DNA from: Fidelibacterota bacterium | GTDB taxonomy: Bacteria > Marinisomatota > Marinisomatia > Marinisomatales > TCS56 | Assembly (NCBI GenBank): GCA_030634675.1 | Contig: DAOWAH010000003.1 | Span: 1-28,119, forward strand | DNA: 28,119 bases | Direction of reading: 5' to 3' | Part shown: one piece after another, positions 17,301 to 24,642 of the stretch | Position numbering within the stretch: position 1 is the stretch's first letter | How the letters are laid out: the number at the start of each line of letters is the position of its first letter | Made by a program: the position numbers and the translations under genes | Notes under the pieces: model-generated | Told to the model about the DNA's origin: nothing | What the model saw: the letters and a program-made list of their open reading frames with translations, nothing else | Database searches by the model: none

Positions 17301-19002
17301 CCACCTGCAAGGAATTAACATGAAGCAGGCTGTCTTCAATCAGGCAGTGATACTTGGTTGTATTAGAAGTCAAATAATCCTGAAAAATAACCTTGTAGTG
17401 GTTGGTACCGGAATCATGAATCACAACAAAATCCTGGATTCGCGAGACTCCCTCCTTGAATACCAGGATAAAATTATTTGAAAAGTTGGAGACCTCAAAT
17501 TGGGTTGTAATCGGAAGGTCGCTGTCACTAGTAAACACTATTTGATCTTCATGAGCCTGATATAAGCGATCATAGGTTATTTCTATCCAGTTCAAATAAA
17601 CCTGATCATAGCGGTTAGTCGGATCATTGCCCTCCAGCGTAATCAGTAATTCATTGGCGCCGTTGTTCAAAAAATCATTTTGCAGTACCTGGTTTGGATC
17701 TTCAGTAACCTGAAAGGATTCCTGTCCGGACCAATTGCCATCGGCGACTTTATAGCCATTGATGAAGGTTTGTAAAGAATGGTTGCCATCAGTTATTCCC
17801 TGGAATTCCAGATTAACCTGAAATTCAACTGTATTTGTGTTGCGGGGCTGGTATAATTCAATTTCAAAGCGCTCTGATGTACCGCCGTTAATAGGCGGTT
17901 CCATAAAAAAATGATCAAAAGCATCCCACTGTTCATGGGTCTGCATACTTCCCAAACGGGCGAAGTAATCATCCTGCTCATAATGTTCGGTATAGGTGTA
18001 ACTCAATGGAATTAAAACCTGGTTTTCAGGAAGATCAGGATAAGCACTTTCAGAAACGTAACGAATGCCATGCTCGGTTCCCCAAGTCAGCCAATATACA
18101 TTCTGACTGGTATAGAAATTATTGCGATAGGGGGCATTTTCGCTGGCAACATTTTTTTCACCAAAAAATATTATTTTATCATCCGAATTAAAAACACCGT
18201 CAGATTCACCCTCCATATAGATTAATATCTCCAGAGCTTGGTTCCACAATCTGAAACTGCGTGGATCAACTCCGGATATAGCTAGCCCACTGTCGGCCAA
18301 AGTTGAATATGTCAATTGATACCAGCCTGTTTTATTAAGAGTGATTTTAGCAATATTGGCTGAATACTGGTAATCCGGAATGACTGTCTGTCGGTTCAGT
18401 GGCATTGGAGTTCGCTGGATAGGTATGTCCGATAATTTGCTTTGTGACAATAATCGAGGGCTTAAGGATGATGGCTTGCTCCAGGATAGTTTAATCGTGA
18501 TATGGCGATGCCAGACCAGATTTCCTGAAATAATCCGGGCCGGATAAATCTTGAGCGAACTGCTTTCATGACCACGGATTTTCCCTACCGGTATTAATTG
18601 CACTAAGTGATCAGGGTAATCAGAACCATCCCACGGGATAGAGTTAACGCTGTAATTGATTCCTTTTGCACGTTCTGCCGGAGCGCGTGTTGGAGTATAG
18701 CCAGGTATTATGGTTGGTTGGTCTGCAAAGACTTCCATTAGAGCCGTTCCGGGAAGGCCAAGCACTACTTCTGTGCGATAGGGAATTTGTGGGTAACCGG
18801 CAGATTGTTCTAGTGGGAGACCGGGTTTAGTAATAATGATAGAATCATTTTCCACAAATATGCTATCGATTTCAAATTCCAGTATTAGCATTCCCGGCTG
18901 ATTGACTTTTATCATTAATGGGGATGATCCCCAAGCAATTGTAATGAGCATAAGACCGAAGATGATCCACCGAATTGTTTTAGATATAAAAATAATGTAC
19001 AT
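14320..19002 (-). CDS. porU: PorU-like C25 (gingipain-family) peptidase, T9SS sortase candidate
   Basis: A 1560-residue exported protein. A hydrophobic N-terminus (about 5-25) serves as a signal peptide. An N-terminal region with GYPQIPYRTEVVLGLPG (69-85) resembles the gingipain/PorU pro-region. The C25 caspase-like domain spans about 575-925, with catalytic H796 (NFLGHGGG) and C830 (SMTCFTGDV) and the motif AIGRLPARN (697-705). Beta-sandwich-like stretches follow, and the last 97 residues (1464-1560) are a FlgD-like/T9SS type A C-terminal domain starting NFPNPF and ending GVYFYQIKIKKGKTVIERRG. PorU removes C-terminal signals from T9SS cargo and attaches the cargo to the cell surface. The protein is longer than the P. 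gingivalis enzyme (about 1160), so a secreted gingipain-like protease remains possible. No other T9SS gene is in the window. No clear ribosome binding site precedes the ATG; M18 is an alternative start. Confidence 0.82.
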   Translation of the reverse strand: MYIIFISKTIRWIIFGLMLITIAWGSSPLMIKVNQPGMLILEFEIDSIFVENDSIIITKPGLPLEQSAGYPQIPYRTEVVLGLPGTALMEVFADQPTIIPGYTPTRAPAERAKGINYSVNSIPWDGSDYPDHLVQLIPVGKIRGHESSSLKIYPARIISGNLVWHRHITIKLSWSKPSSLSPRLLSQSKLSDIPIQRTPMPLNRQTVIPDYQYSANIAKITLNKTGWYQLTYSTLADSGLAISGVDPRSFRLWNQALEILIYMEGESDGVFNSDDKIIFFGEKNVASENAPYRNNFYTSQNVYWLTWGTEHGIRYVSESAYPDLPENQVLIPLSYTYTEHYEQDDYFARLGSMQTHEQWDAFDHFFMEPPINGGTSERFEIELYQPRNTNTVEFQVNLEFQGITDGNHSLQTFINGYKVADGNWSGQESFQVTEDPNQVLQNDFLNNGANELLITLEGNDPTNRYDQVYLNWIEITYDRLYQAHEDQIVFTSDSDLPITTQFEVSNFSNNFILVFKEGVSRIQDFVVIHDSGTNHYKVIFQDYLTSNTTKYHCLIEDSLLHVNSLQVVAPVLMPLSQGGANYLVLMPDSFSTVLEPLINLHNGVGVNVDDIYRQYSGGVLSPYAIRDFLADVYYHWNPVPVEVLIAMQGGWFGWTGGYSNPDAYIPSMKMQTKGWGAASSDFWYTLVDGEDLIPEFAIGRLPARNTIELELMVQKTLNMQTSEQQTWQNQVLMIAGYEEAFKIQSESLIRNIITEGIFPARLNIDKYSEGGPFYGSTDTLVNHFADGMVYINFLGHGGGAVWGDRSLFTLGDVDNLSNPGKTPFVTSMTCFTGDVTNPNALGRRLMGYDQGGVVGWFGSAGVGWIINDYLLLQPIHQRLFSTPELSIGEIINQAKIQYFATNTSYPDIARSQVFQFNLSGDPAMILPLPIKTLIQLTPLDPEPGETIKITLSQISIDSLRVQLFDSNRIPTTRYPQLLQPTSGSQYNYPLSTSLIPDNYNLICSWKSNGSCFRSYSPISISGTNITFNEIIPTDPSYLDSIQVIIQAIDRQGIDSVQLLVNGSYFANMVPFGNNLYQLNTLIAPQNAGSQLTLQSRVVDNTGQVSLSPERQIIIRRLPEFTVNNISILVDNNIQLTCTVNNSSSGSGNAIILFERFMSDDWEPIGADTIAFAGRGKLHAVVPCALTSGINEYRASVSSDFSGTTIDTTTGFLVTNAFWVTPQLGTTTDLQTHSLVYFAGIELEISPGLTAIPFPIRFQDCNSIDLPYQPALKPVLVDTTRLGIELLAPSTIPITATWRLNNTLPDTVALYQYFPDREIWLPVINSSFIDSSVTFHSTAPGRWAFLTSTDTKPPQLEATINGQRFLHNSYLNSRPVISLIGQDNNGIDHRPSTFQVWINDQKLANPKISVMSGQTNQIGIQFTPTLTSIDTSMAMILQDASGNKSDTLKLKFIVSEKLKLIDYGNFPNPFTDQTRFAYELTETVDEFSLNIYTVAGRRIRHLTKGSTLTDLDPRVGAYHEIIWDGRDKNGEFVANGVYFYQIKIKKGKTVIERRGIIAKAR

Positions 19003-19020
19003 GCAGAAATTTATTAAGTT

Positions 19021-19051
19021 ATTATGGAGCTGAGTAAGTTTAAAATGTCAG
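19021..19051 (-). promoter_or_regulatory. Possible promoter of the PorU-like gene
   Basis: On the minus strand CTGACA (19051-19046) and CATAAT (19026-19021) are each one base from the sigma70 consensus, but the 19-base spacing is long. The start site would lie only about ten bases before the ATG, in keeping with the missing ribosome binding site. Confidence 0.3.
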
Positions 19052-19090
19052 TATTCATAATTGGGTAGAGTAAAATAGAGCACTATTTTT

Positions 19091-20104
19091 TTAATTATTC
19101 AAAAATTTGTGTACAGCTTTAACAAAACGCTCCATTTCACAGCCCGGTGCCAGGTGGCCGCAGTCATTGTCAAAAACCAGGGTTTGGGCACCTAACAATT
19201 CTGCAAATTCCAATGCCGGCCCAGGACTTAGCAGATGATCCTGCTGGGATACAAGAATGAAGGTTTCTGCTTTAACCTTTTGTGCCGTGATTGTGCGATC
19301 TCCATTAAGAATTTTTGTAATATCGTGAGCCATCATGGCACGCAGTTGGGCTGCCCAATCATAAATCCGGAAATTTTTCGCGAATCTCCTGGTATAATCT
19401 TGCCGGAAAACGGTTACTTCCGCGGGCAATGTTTTGCGGTTTCGATATTCCGGTGTGTAGGCATTCATTATTTGAATTAAGGCTACTTGTTCGGTAATTG
19501 TTGCCAGAGGAACCATGTTTTCCAAACCGGATTCAATGGCCAGCAATTCTGCTTCCCAAACCAGACGCCCATAACCGGTTTGCCAGGGAGCGCCTACATA
19601 AGAAACGGCTTTATCCATAAAATCAGGGTAACTGACAATCCATTGGAATGTTTGCATCCCACCCATGGAACCGCCGATTATAGCATGAAGATGATCAATT
19701 TCCAGGATTTCCGTTAAAGTCCGATATTGAGAATTAACCATATCACGAATATTGAATTTAGGAAAGTTAATATTTGGTTGCTGTTTGCTATTTGAGGGGG
19801 AGGAGGATACACCATTCCCTAACGCATCAATGGTAATAATATAAAAACGAGTACTATCAACCAGTTTATCCGGCCCGACCAGATTGCCCAGATGTTCACT
19901 GATTCCGCCAAACCAGGTGGGGAAGAGAACAGCATTTGATTTATTTCCGTTTAATGTGCCGAAAGTACGATAACCGATTCGGCAATCTTGGATTATGGCA
20001 CCGCTCTCCAACTTAAAAGTACCCAATTCAGCCCATTGCTGATCTGATGCTGTTATCGGTCCAATCAGTACAATAAATAGTAGAAGGGTCATACGTCTTA
20101 TCAT
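19091..20104 (-). CDS. Exported MetX-like alpha/beta hydrolase
   Basis: A 337-residue alpha/beta-hydrolase of the homoserine O-acetyltransferase (MetX) family. The catalytic triad is visible as S146 (GGSMGGMQ), D289 (SQQDHLLSP) and H317 (CGHLAPGCE). The N-terminus (MIRRMTLLLFIVLIGPITAS) looks like a signal peptide, so the protein is probably periplasmic, which is inconsistent with cytoplasmic methionine synthesis. It is more likely a hydrolase or acyltransferase of unknown substrate. GGA seven bases before the ATG is the probable ribosome binding site. The PorU-like gene follows 88 bp later on the same strand. Confidence 0.85.
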   Translation of the reverse strand: MIRRMTLLLFIVLIGPITASDQQWAELGTFKLESGAIIQDCRIGYRTFGTLNGNKSNAVLFPTWFGGISEHLGNLVGPDKLVDSTRFYIITIDALGNGVSSSPSNSKQQPNINFPKFNIRDMVNSQYRTLTEILEIDHLHAIIGGSMGGMQTFQWIVSYPDFMDKAVSYVGAPWQTGYGRLVWEAELLAIESGLENMVPLATITEQVALIQIMNAYTPEYRNRKTLPAEVTVFRQDYTRRFAKNFRIYDWAAQLRAMMAHDITKILNGDRTITAQKVKAETFILVSQQDHLLSPGPALEFAELLGAQTLVFDNDCGHLAPGCEMERFVKAVHKFLNN

Positions 20105-20190
20105 TTTGATTCCATTTGTTGTATTGGTTTGAAATTAGAGCTATACAGCCATATGAAGTAGCACCAATGCGTATATAAATAAAAATAAAC

Positions 20191-20220
20191 TTGACAGGAA
20201 ATTTGATTTAGCTGTATTAT
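20191..20220 (+). promoter_or_regulatory. Promoter of the ABC transporter operon
   Basis: A perfect -35 box TTGACA (20191-20196) and a -10 box TATTAT (20215-20220) are 18 bases apart. Transcription would start near 20227, inside the operator described next. Confidence 0.75.
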
Positions 20221-20222
20221 CT

Positions 20223-20248
20223 TAGTGCACTAATGTAATAGTACACTA
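20223..20248. promoter_or_regulatory. YtrA-type GntR operator
   Basis: TAGTGCACT (20223-20231) and AGTACACTA (20240-20248) form an inverted repeat with eight of nine positions matching, over an 8-bp spacer. The cores AGTGCA and TACACT, 12 bp apart, resemble the AGTGTA/TACACT half-sites bound by YtrA-subfamily GntR repressors. It covers the predicted transcription start, where a bound repressor would block the promoter. The operon's third gene encodes exactly this kind of regulator, so autorepression is the simplest reading. Confidence 0.7.
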
Positions 20249-20262
20249 ATATTGAGGTACAA

Positions 20263-21117
20263 ATGATTAAGATCAACCAAATGTTCTTTGAATACTCCAA
20301 AGGGCAAAACTTGTTTGAAAAACTCAGTTTGGAATTAGCACCGGGCAACGTATATGGGCTGTTAGGCAAAAACGGGGCCGGTAAAACAACGCTTTTAAAA
20401 TTAATTGCCGGCCTGCTTTTTCCAATATCCGGTGAATGCAAAGTATTGGGATTCAGGCCTGGAGAACGTTCACCTTTATTATTAAGGGAACTGTTCTTTA
20501 TCCCTGAGGAGTTTTACCTGCCGCCGGTAAAAATTGAGGAATACATCAAGTTATATGCTCCTTTCTATCCTCGGTTTGATAGTACATTATTTAATACTTA
20601 TCGCCATGATTTTCAATTACCAGCCCAGGCTCGTTTATCCGGTTTATCATATGGCCAGAAGAAAAAATTCCTGATAGCTTTTGGATTGGCTACCGATAGC
20701 CGGTTACTCATCCTGGATGAACCGACTAACGGTTTGGATATTCCAACCAAAAGCCAATTTAGAAAAATACTGGCTGGCTCGATGAATGATGAGCGCACTT
20801 TTATTATTTCCACACATCAGGTGCGGGATATGGAAAATCTAATCGATCCGATTATCATTCTAGATGAAGGCGAAATTATCTTTAATGCTAGCCTGGATGA
20901 AGTTACCGATCATCTGTCAGTTACCCTGCAACCGGATGAGCCGAAATCCGATACTGTCCTTTATTATGAAAAAGTTTTGGGGGGCTATGCGGTTATGAAC
21001 CAAAATACTGACGGGATCGACACTAAAATTGATCTTGAGATTCTGTTCAATTCGGTAATTAATAAGCGCACGGAGATTAATACAATTTTTCAAAAGGAGG
21101 TGCAACATGCAGGTTAA
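20263..21117 (+). CDS. ABC transporter ATP-binding protein (YtrB-like)
   Basis: Cytoplasmic ATPase of an ABC exporter-type complex, 284 residues. Walker A is GKNGAGKTT (35-43), the signature is LSYGQ (128-132), Walker B is LLILDE (148-153) with E153 as catalytic base, and the switch histidine is H185 (STHQ). The C-terminal 80 residues are extra to the nucleotide-binding fold and may contact the permease. The ribosome binding site GAGGT lies five bases before the ATG. The next gene overlaps this one by 11 bp. The order ATPase-permease-GntR resembles YtrA-type operons linked to envelope stress. The transported substrate cannot be told from sequence. Confidence 0.93.
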   Translation: MIKINQMFFEYSKGQNLFEKLSLELAPGNVYGLLGKNGAGKTTLLKLIAGLLFPISGECKVLGFRPGERSPLLLRELFFIPEEFYLPPVKIEEYIKLYAPFYPRFDSTLFNTYRHDFQLPAQARLSGLSYGQKKKFLIAFGLATDSRLLILDEPTNGLDIPTKSQFRKILAGSMNDERTFIISTHQVRDMENLIDPIIILDEGEIIFNASLDEVTDHLSVTLQPDEPKSDTVLYYEKVLGGYAVMNQNTDGIDTKIDLEILFNSVINKRTEINTIFQKEVQHAG

Positions 21118-21886
21118 TTCCCGCTTTGATCTCAAGCGTTTCTGGCTTCTGATAAAAAATGATTTACTGACCAATTACCGTACGATCCTGATTACCGCCG
21201 GAGCAGCCATCGGTATCTTGTTGTTCATAAACATGGTCGCGATGTTGACCAACGGCGAAGCGGTTGTCCCACTTGCATTTTATCTACTTATGCTGTTTAT
21301 CGGCGGATTTATCGTTACCAGTCAATCGTTCAATGATTTGCATCATTCTCAGCGGAGCTATGTTTATCTTACTTTGCCGGCTTCCAATTTGGAAAAGTTC
21401 CTTAGCAAACTGGTTCTGACCACAATCGGATATGTGGCCGGTACTCTGATATTATATTTCCTATTTTCGGTGCTGATGTCAGTATTGAATGCATTATTGT
21501 TTGGTTATGGTTACCCGCTGTTTAATCCATTTGATCGTGTTGTATGGATCTGCATCGGTATATATATTATAACCCAATCGATTTTTCTTTTGGGAGCTGT
21601 ATACTACAAGAAACAGGCGTTTATCAAGACTAATCTATTTCTCTTCCTGTTACAACTGGCCGTAAGTATCTTTATTGTTTTCCTGGTAAAAATAGTCTTT
21701 TGGAATTACATCCAAGGTTGGAGTTTCTCTCCGGAAGATATTATTTTACCATCATCTGCTATGGAAGATCAGTTGGAAAATTTCTTTATGGGATTTGCCA
21801 GGCTGATGAAACTCACTTTTTATTGGCTGTTCGCTCCATTTTTATGGCTGATTACTTATTTCCGGTTGAAAGAAACGGAGGCCTAG
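21107..21886 (+). CDS. ABC transporter permease
   Basis: A 259-residue integral membrane protein with about six hydrophobic segments (roughly 25-45, 57-72, 100-125, 145-165, 175-195 and 230-250). It overlaps the ATPase gene by 11 bp and has a near-perfect ribosome binding site AAGGAGGTG inside the end of that gene, so the two are translationally coupled. It has no extracellular solute-binding domain, as in ABC-2-type exporters. I recognise no substrate-specific motif; the assignment rests on topology and position. Confidence 0.82.
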   Translation: MQVNSRFDLKRFWLLIKNDLLTNYRTILITAGAAIGILLFINMVAMLTNGEAVVPLAFYLLMLFIGGFIVTSQSFNDLHHSQRSYVYLTLPASNLEKFLSKLVLTTIGYVAGTLILYFLFSVLMSVLNALLFGYGYPLFNPFDRVVWICIGIYIITQSIFLLGAVYYKKQAFIKTNLFLFLLQLAVSIFIVFLVKIVFWNYIQGWSFSPEDIILPSSAMEDQLENFFMGFARLMKLTFYWLFAPFLWLITYFRLKETEA

Positions 21887-21887
21887 A

Positions 21888-22256
21888 ATGGAATTTCGGA
21901 CAGACCAAGCCATTTATCTGCAGATTTCCGATTATATCTGTGAGATGATATTGACCGGTAAATGGGAAAGCGGGGCGAAAATTCCTTCGATCCGCGAACT
22001 GGCTGTTGATATTGAAGTGAATCCCAATACGGTTCTGCGGACATATGCTTATCTGCAGCAAAAGGAGATCATTTTTAATCGCCGTGGGATTGGATATTTT
22101 GTGGCTGATGGCGCATCCAAAAGTACCCGCCGCTTGAAGCAGGATGATTTTATTTCCAATGATCTGCCCAGATTGTTTAAAACAATGGACGTACTAACAA
22201 TCTCGATCGAGGAACTGGAAAAATTATATCGACAGTATCAGTCGCAGCAAAAATGA
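21888..22256 (+). CDS. GntR-family transcriptional regulator, YtrA subfamily
   Basis: A 122-residue regulator. Residues about 8-72 are a GntR winged helix: PIYLQI-like start (AIYLQISDYI), GAKIPSIRELA, then VNPNTVLRTYAYLQQKEII and RRGIGYFVADG. Only about 45 residues follow, forming helices for dimerisation, without the large effector domain of other GntR families; this short form defines the YtrA subfamily. It starts one base after the permease stop, with GGAGG upstream. It probably represses its own operon through the inverted repeat at 20223-20248. The inducing signal is unknown; relatives respond to cell-wall-active agents. Confidence 0.92.
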   Translation: MEFRTDQAIYLQISDYICEMILTGKWESGAKIPSIRELAVDIEVNPNTVLRTYAYLQQKEIIFNRRGIGYFVADGASKSTRRLKQDDFISNDLPRLFKTMDVLTISIEELEKLYRQYQSQQK

Positions 22257-22264
22257 GGACCGTT

Positions 22265-22975
22265 ATGAAAAAATCTAAAAAATTAATACTTATCGCCTTA
22301 TCGATTCCGTTTATCATTGTATTGATAATTGTGCTGTATTTACGGATAGTATTGGATTCCGGCCTAACGAAGTCGGCAATGGAATATGGTCAATACGGCG
22401 ATGAGATTGTAATTGAAGATCTGCCGTTGACGGATTTCACCAGTCTGAAATTCCGAGGCGCCTGGCATATTGCAATCGAACAAGGCTCGGAGTACAAGGT
22501 CAGAATTGAGGGTCCCGAATATTTAGTGAAGCGGATCCGGACTAACCAGACCGGTCAGGATTTATACCTCCGTGAAAGCCGCTTGCATCGTTCAGGCCGG
22601 TCAAAATTGGAAGCCGAAATAACCTTGCCGCTATTAGAGAAATTGGCAGCTACAGGTAATTCCAGGGTTTACATCTCTGATTTTGATTGTGAAAATCTCA
22701 TTTTGGATTTCAAGGGATCAGGTCGGGTGATTGGCGAAAATAATGTGATTGAGAATCTGGAATTGGAATGTGATGGATCAGTCGATGTGGATTTCAGCGG
22801 TAGCAAAATAACTAATGCCGATGTAGATCTGGTGGGTAGTTCTAAAACCGAGTTCACGATGATTGGCGGTGAGTTGACTGGTAGTGTCACAGGGTCTGCT
22901 TCAGTCGTTTATTTCGGGGAAATTGCAACTCAGAGTATTCGTACATACGGAGGCTCTTCGGTACGAAAAAAATAA
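22265..22975 (+). CDS. DUF2807 (head GIN domain) envelope protein
   Basis: A 236-residue protein with a basic N-terminus and one hydrophobic segment (about 6-27), so it is exported or membrane-anchored. From about 55 to the end it has the DUF2807 pattern: FTSLKFRGAWHIAIEQGSEY, then repeating short strands such as LDFKGSGRV, LECDGSVDVDFSG and VDLVGSSKTEF, ending TYGGSSVRKK; this predicts a right-handed beta-helix. The family is often found beside ABC transporters and small regulators in FCB bacteria; its role is unknown. I prefer the ATG at 22265, six bases after GAGGA; the ATG at 22253 overlaps the GntR stop but lacks a ribosome binding site. Last gene of the operon. Confidence 0.85.
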   Translation: MKKSKKLILIALSIPFIIVLIIVLYLRIVLDSGLTKSAMEYGQYGDEIVIEDLPLTDFTSLKFRGAWHIAIEQGSEYKVRIEGPEYLVKRIRTNQTGQDLYLRESRLHRSGRSKLEAEITLPLLEKLAATGNSRVYISDFDCENLILDFKGSGRVIGENNVIENLELECDGSVDVDFSGSKITNADVDLVGSSKTEFTMIGGELTGSVTGSASVVYFGEIATQSIRTYGGSSVRKK

Positions 22976-22984
22976 CTGTCAACT

Positions 22985-23004
22985 GTTTCAAAAATAACTG
23001 AAAC
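22985..23004 (+). terminator. Weak hairpin after the ABC operon
   Basis: GTTTCA (22985-22990) pairs with TGAAAC (22999-23004) across an 8-base loop, ten bases after the DUF2807 stop. No T-run follows, so it may be only an mRNA-end stabilising hairpin. Confidence 0.3.
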
Positions 23005-23098
23005 CGGTTCCATTTATAAAGATAGTTACTTTATTGCTTGGTTTGAATTCTGTAGATTGTATCGGAGTTTTAGATTAATTGATTAGAGGATAATACCC

Positions 23099-23401
23099 TT
23101 GGTTAGAGTTAATCAATATGGAATACTGTCCATTGTGAATGTGGTGTTTGCTGTAAACCTTGCTGCTCAGACATTGCTTTCGTCCTATTATGGTCAATTG
23201 TCTTTTGATTAGGCTGGAACCATGAATGGCAGCTTCAACGCCGTCGCAACGGAATTACCAGATACGCAGGTTCCGCCCACCAGCTTTGCCGGTAACTATT
23301 TTCTGACCTGGATGGCCAGGGGTATTTCATCGGGTGTATATTTGGTACAATTAAATTCATCTGTTTCATCCACGACACAAAAAGTGGTGTTCTTGAAATA
23401 A
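23099..23401 (+). pseudogene. Remnant of a T9SS cargo gene (C-terminal sorting domain)
   Basis: The 427-bp gap before the nicotinate phosphoribosyltransferase holds the tail of a secreted-protein gene. In one frame, 23222-23401 encodes 59 residues ending SSGVYLVQL....TTQKVVFLK and a stop, the closing pattern of T9SS type A sorting domains. GNYFLTW about ten residues before it is also typical. Upstream in the same frame a TTG at 23099, behind AGAGGA, opens a short hydrophobic reading frame that ends at an in-frame TAG (23210-23212). A normal cargo would be hundreds of residues longer. The simplest view is an internally deleted, broken gene. A functional short peptide from the ATG at 23222 is less likely. 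Confidence 0.5.
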
Positions 23402-23402
23402 A

Positions 23403-24635
23403 ATGACCCCTACCGCCCAATTCTGGAAACCCCTGCCACCGGAGACCTTCGATATCCCGGTCCATGAGATTCGCCGTGGTTACCGCTCCGATGTCTATTT
23501 CTGGCGCTCCAAGGTTGTTTTAGAAAAGGCCGGGATGCAGGATGAGGTCCTGATGCAGGTCTTTCAAAAAAATGATGCTGTTATTTGCGGTATCGATGAA
23601 GCCCTGGCAGTTATCAAATTATGCTCCGGTTATTACCGTAATTCGGAACGAGTTTATTTCGTTTTTGATAATTATATAAAATTAAAGCAACAGATTCGTG
23701 CCACCTACCACAAAGACCGCGATACTTGGCGGCAAGCCCGCCAGCGGAGACTGGAGTTGGAACAGGAGTTGGACGATCTGTGGGTGAATACCAGCTCGGA
23801 GCTGCAAGTGAGTTGTTTGCGTGATGGTGACCCGGCAGCACCATATGATACTGTAATGACAATTGCAGGACCGCTATACCAGTTTGCCCATCTGGAGACC
23901 ATCTATCTGGGTGTGCTGGCCAGGCGAACATTGATTGCCACTAATGTAAATCGGGTTGTACAGGCGGCAAACGGCAAGCCGGTCCTGTTTTTCCCGGCCC
24001 GCTTCGATCATTGGACTGTGCAGGGCGGTGATGGTTATGCCGCCCGAATTGGTGGAGCCGCCCTGGTTTCCACCGATGCCCAAGGTGCCTGGTGGGGTGC
24101 CACTGGTGCCGGAACTACACCCCATGCTTTGATTGCCGCCTGTGGCGGTGATACAGTGAAAGCTGCGCAACTCTTCAATGAAAATTATCCGGAGGCTAAC
24201 CTGATTGCCCTGGTGGATTTCCATAATGACAGTGTGAAAACAGCCTTGGAAGTTGCTCGTGAATTAGGTGAAAAACTGTGGGGGGTTCGCCTTGATACAT
24301 CTGATCGACTGGTGGATCAATCCGTGGATAGGACAATGGAGCGTTATCCGCCTACCGGCGTGAATCCGCAATTAGTGCAAAAAGTGCGACAAGCATTGGA
24401 TAATGAGGGATTTGAGCATGTTAAAATTATTGTCTCCGGTGGATTCAACCAGGATAGGATAGCTTCTTTTGAAAAGGATCAAGTTCCGGTGGATGCCTAT
24501 GGGGTAGGTTCATCATTGCTCGGTGGACAATTTCATTTTACTGCCGATGTCGTTCAATTGAACAGCCAGCCTATGGCTAAAGTGGGTCGGCAATTCAATC
24601 CTAATCCACGATTGATAAAACTAAACTGGAGTTGA
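23403..24635 (+). CDS. pncB: Nicotinate phosphoribosyltransferase
   Basis: Joins nicotinate to PRPP to give nicotinate mononucleotide in the NAD salvage pathway. The 410-residue product follows the bacterial NAPRTase form: MQVFQKNDAVICGIDEA near 51-67, FFPARFDHW (196-204), GGDGYAARIGGAALVSTDAQ (208-227), GTTPHALIAACGGD with H241, GVRLDTSDRLVD (294-305) and VSGGFNQDRI (344-353) followed by DAYGVGSSLLGG. Residues about 78-135 form a charged, helical stretch that looks variable within the family. The start lies one base after the remnant gene's stop and has no strong ribosome binding site. carA follows after 7 bp, so the three downstream genes are probably co-transcribed. Confidence 0.93.
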   Translation: MTPTAQFWKPLPPETFDIPVHEIRRGYRSDVYFWRSKVVLEKAGMQDEVLMQVFQKNDAVICGIDEALAVIKLCSGYYRNSERVYFVFDNYIKLKQQIRATYHKDRDTWRQARQRRLELEQELDDLWVNTSSELQVSCLRDGDPAAPYDTVMTIAGPLYQFAHLETIYLGVLARRTLIATNVNRVVQAANGKPVLFFPARFDHWTVQGGDGYAARIGGAALVSTDAQGAWWGATGAGTTPHALIAACGGDTVKAAQLFNENYPEANLIALVDFHNDSVKTALEVARELGEKLWGVRLDTSDRLVDQSVDRTMERYPPTGVNPQLVQKVRQALDNEGFEHVKIIVSGGFNQDRIASFEKDQVPVDAYGVGSSLLGGQFHFTADVVQLNSQPMAKVGRQFNPNPRLIKLNWS

Positions 24636-24642
24636 CCCAACT

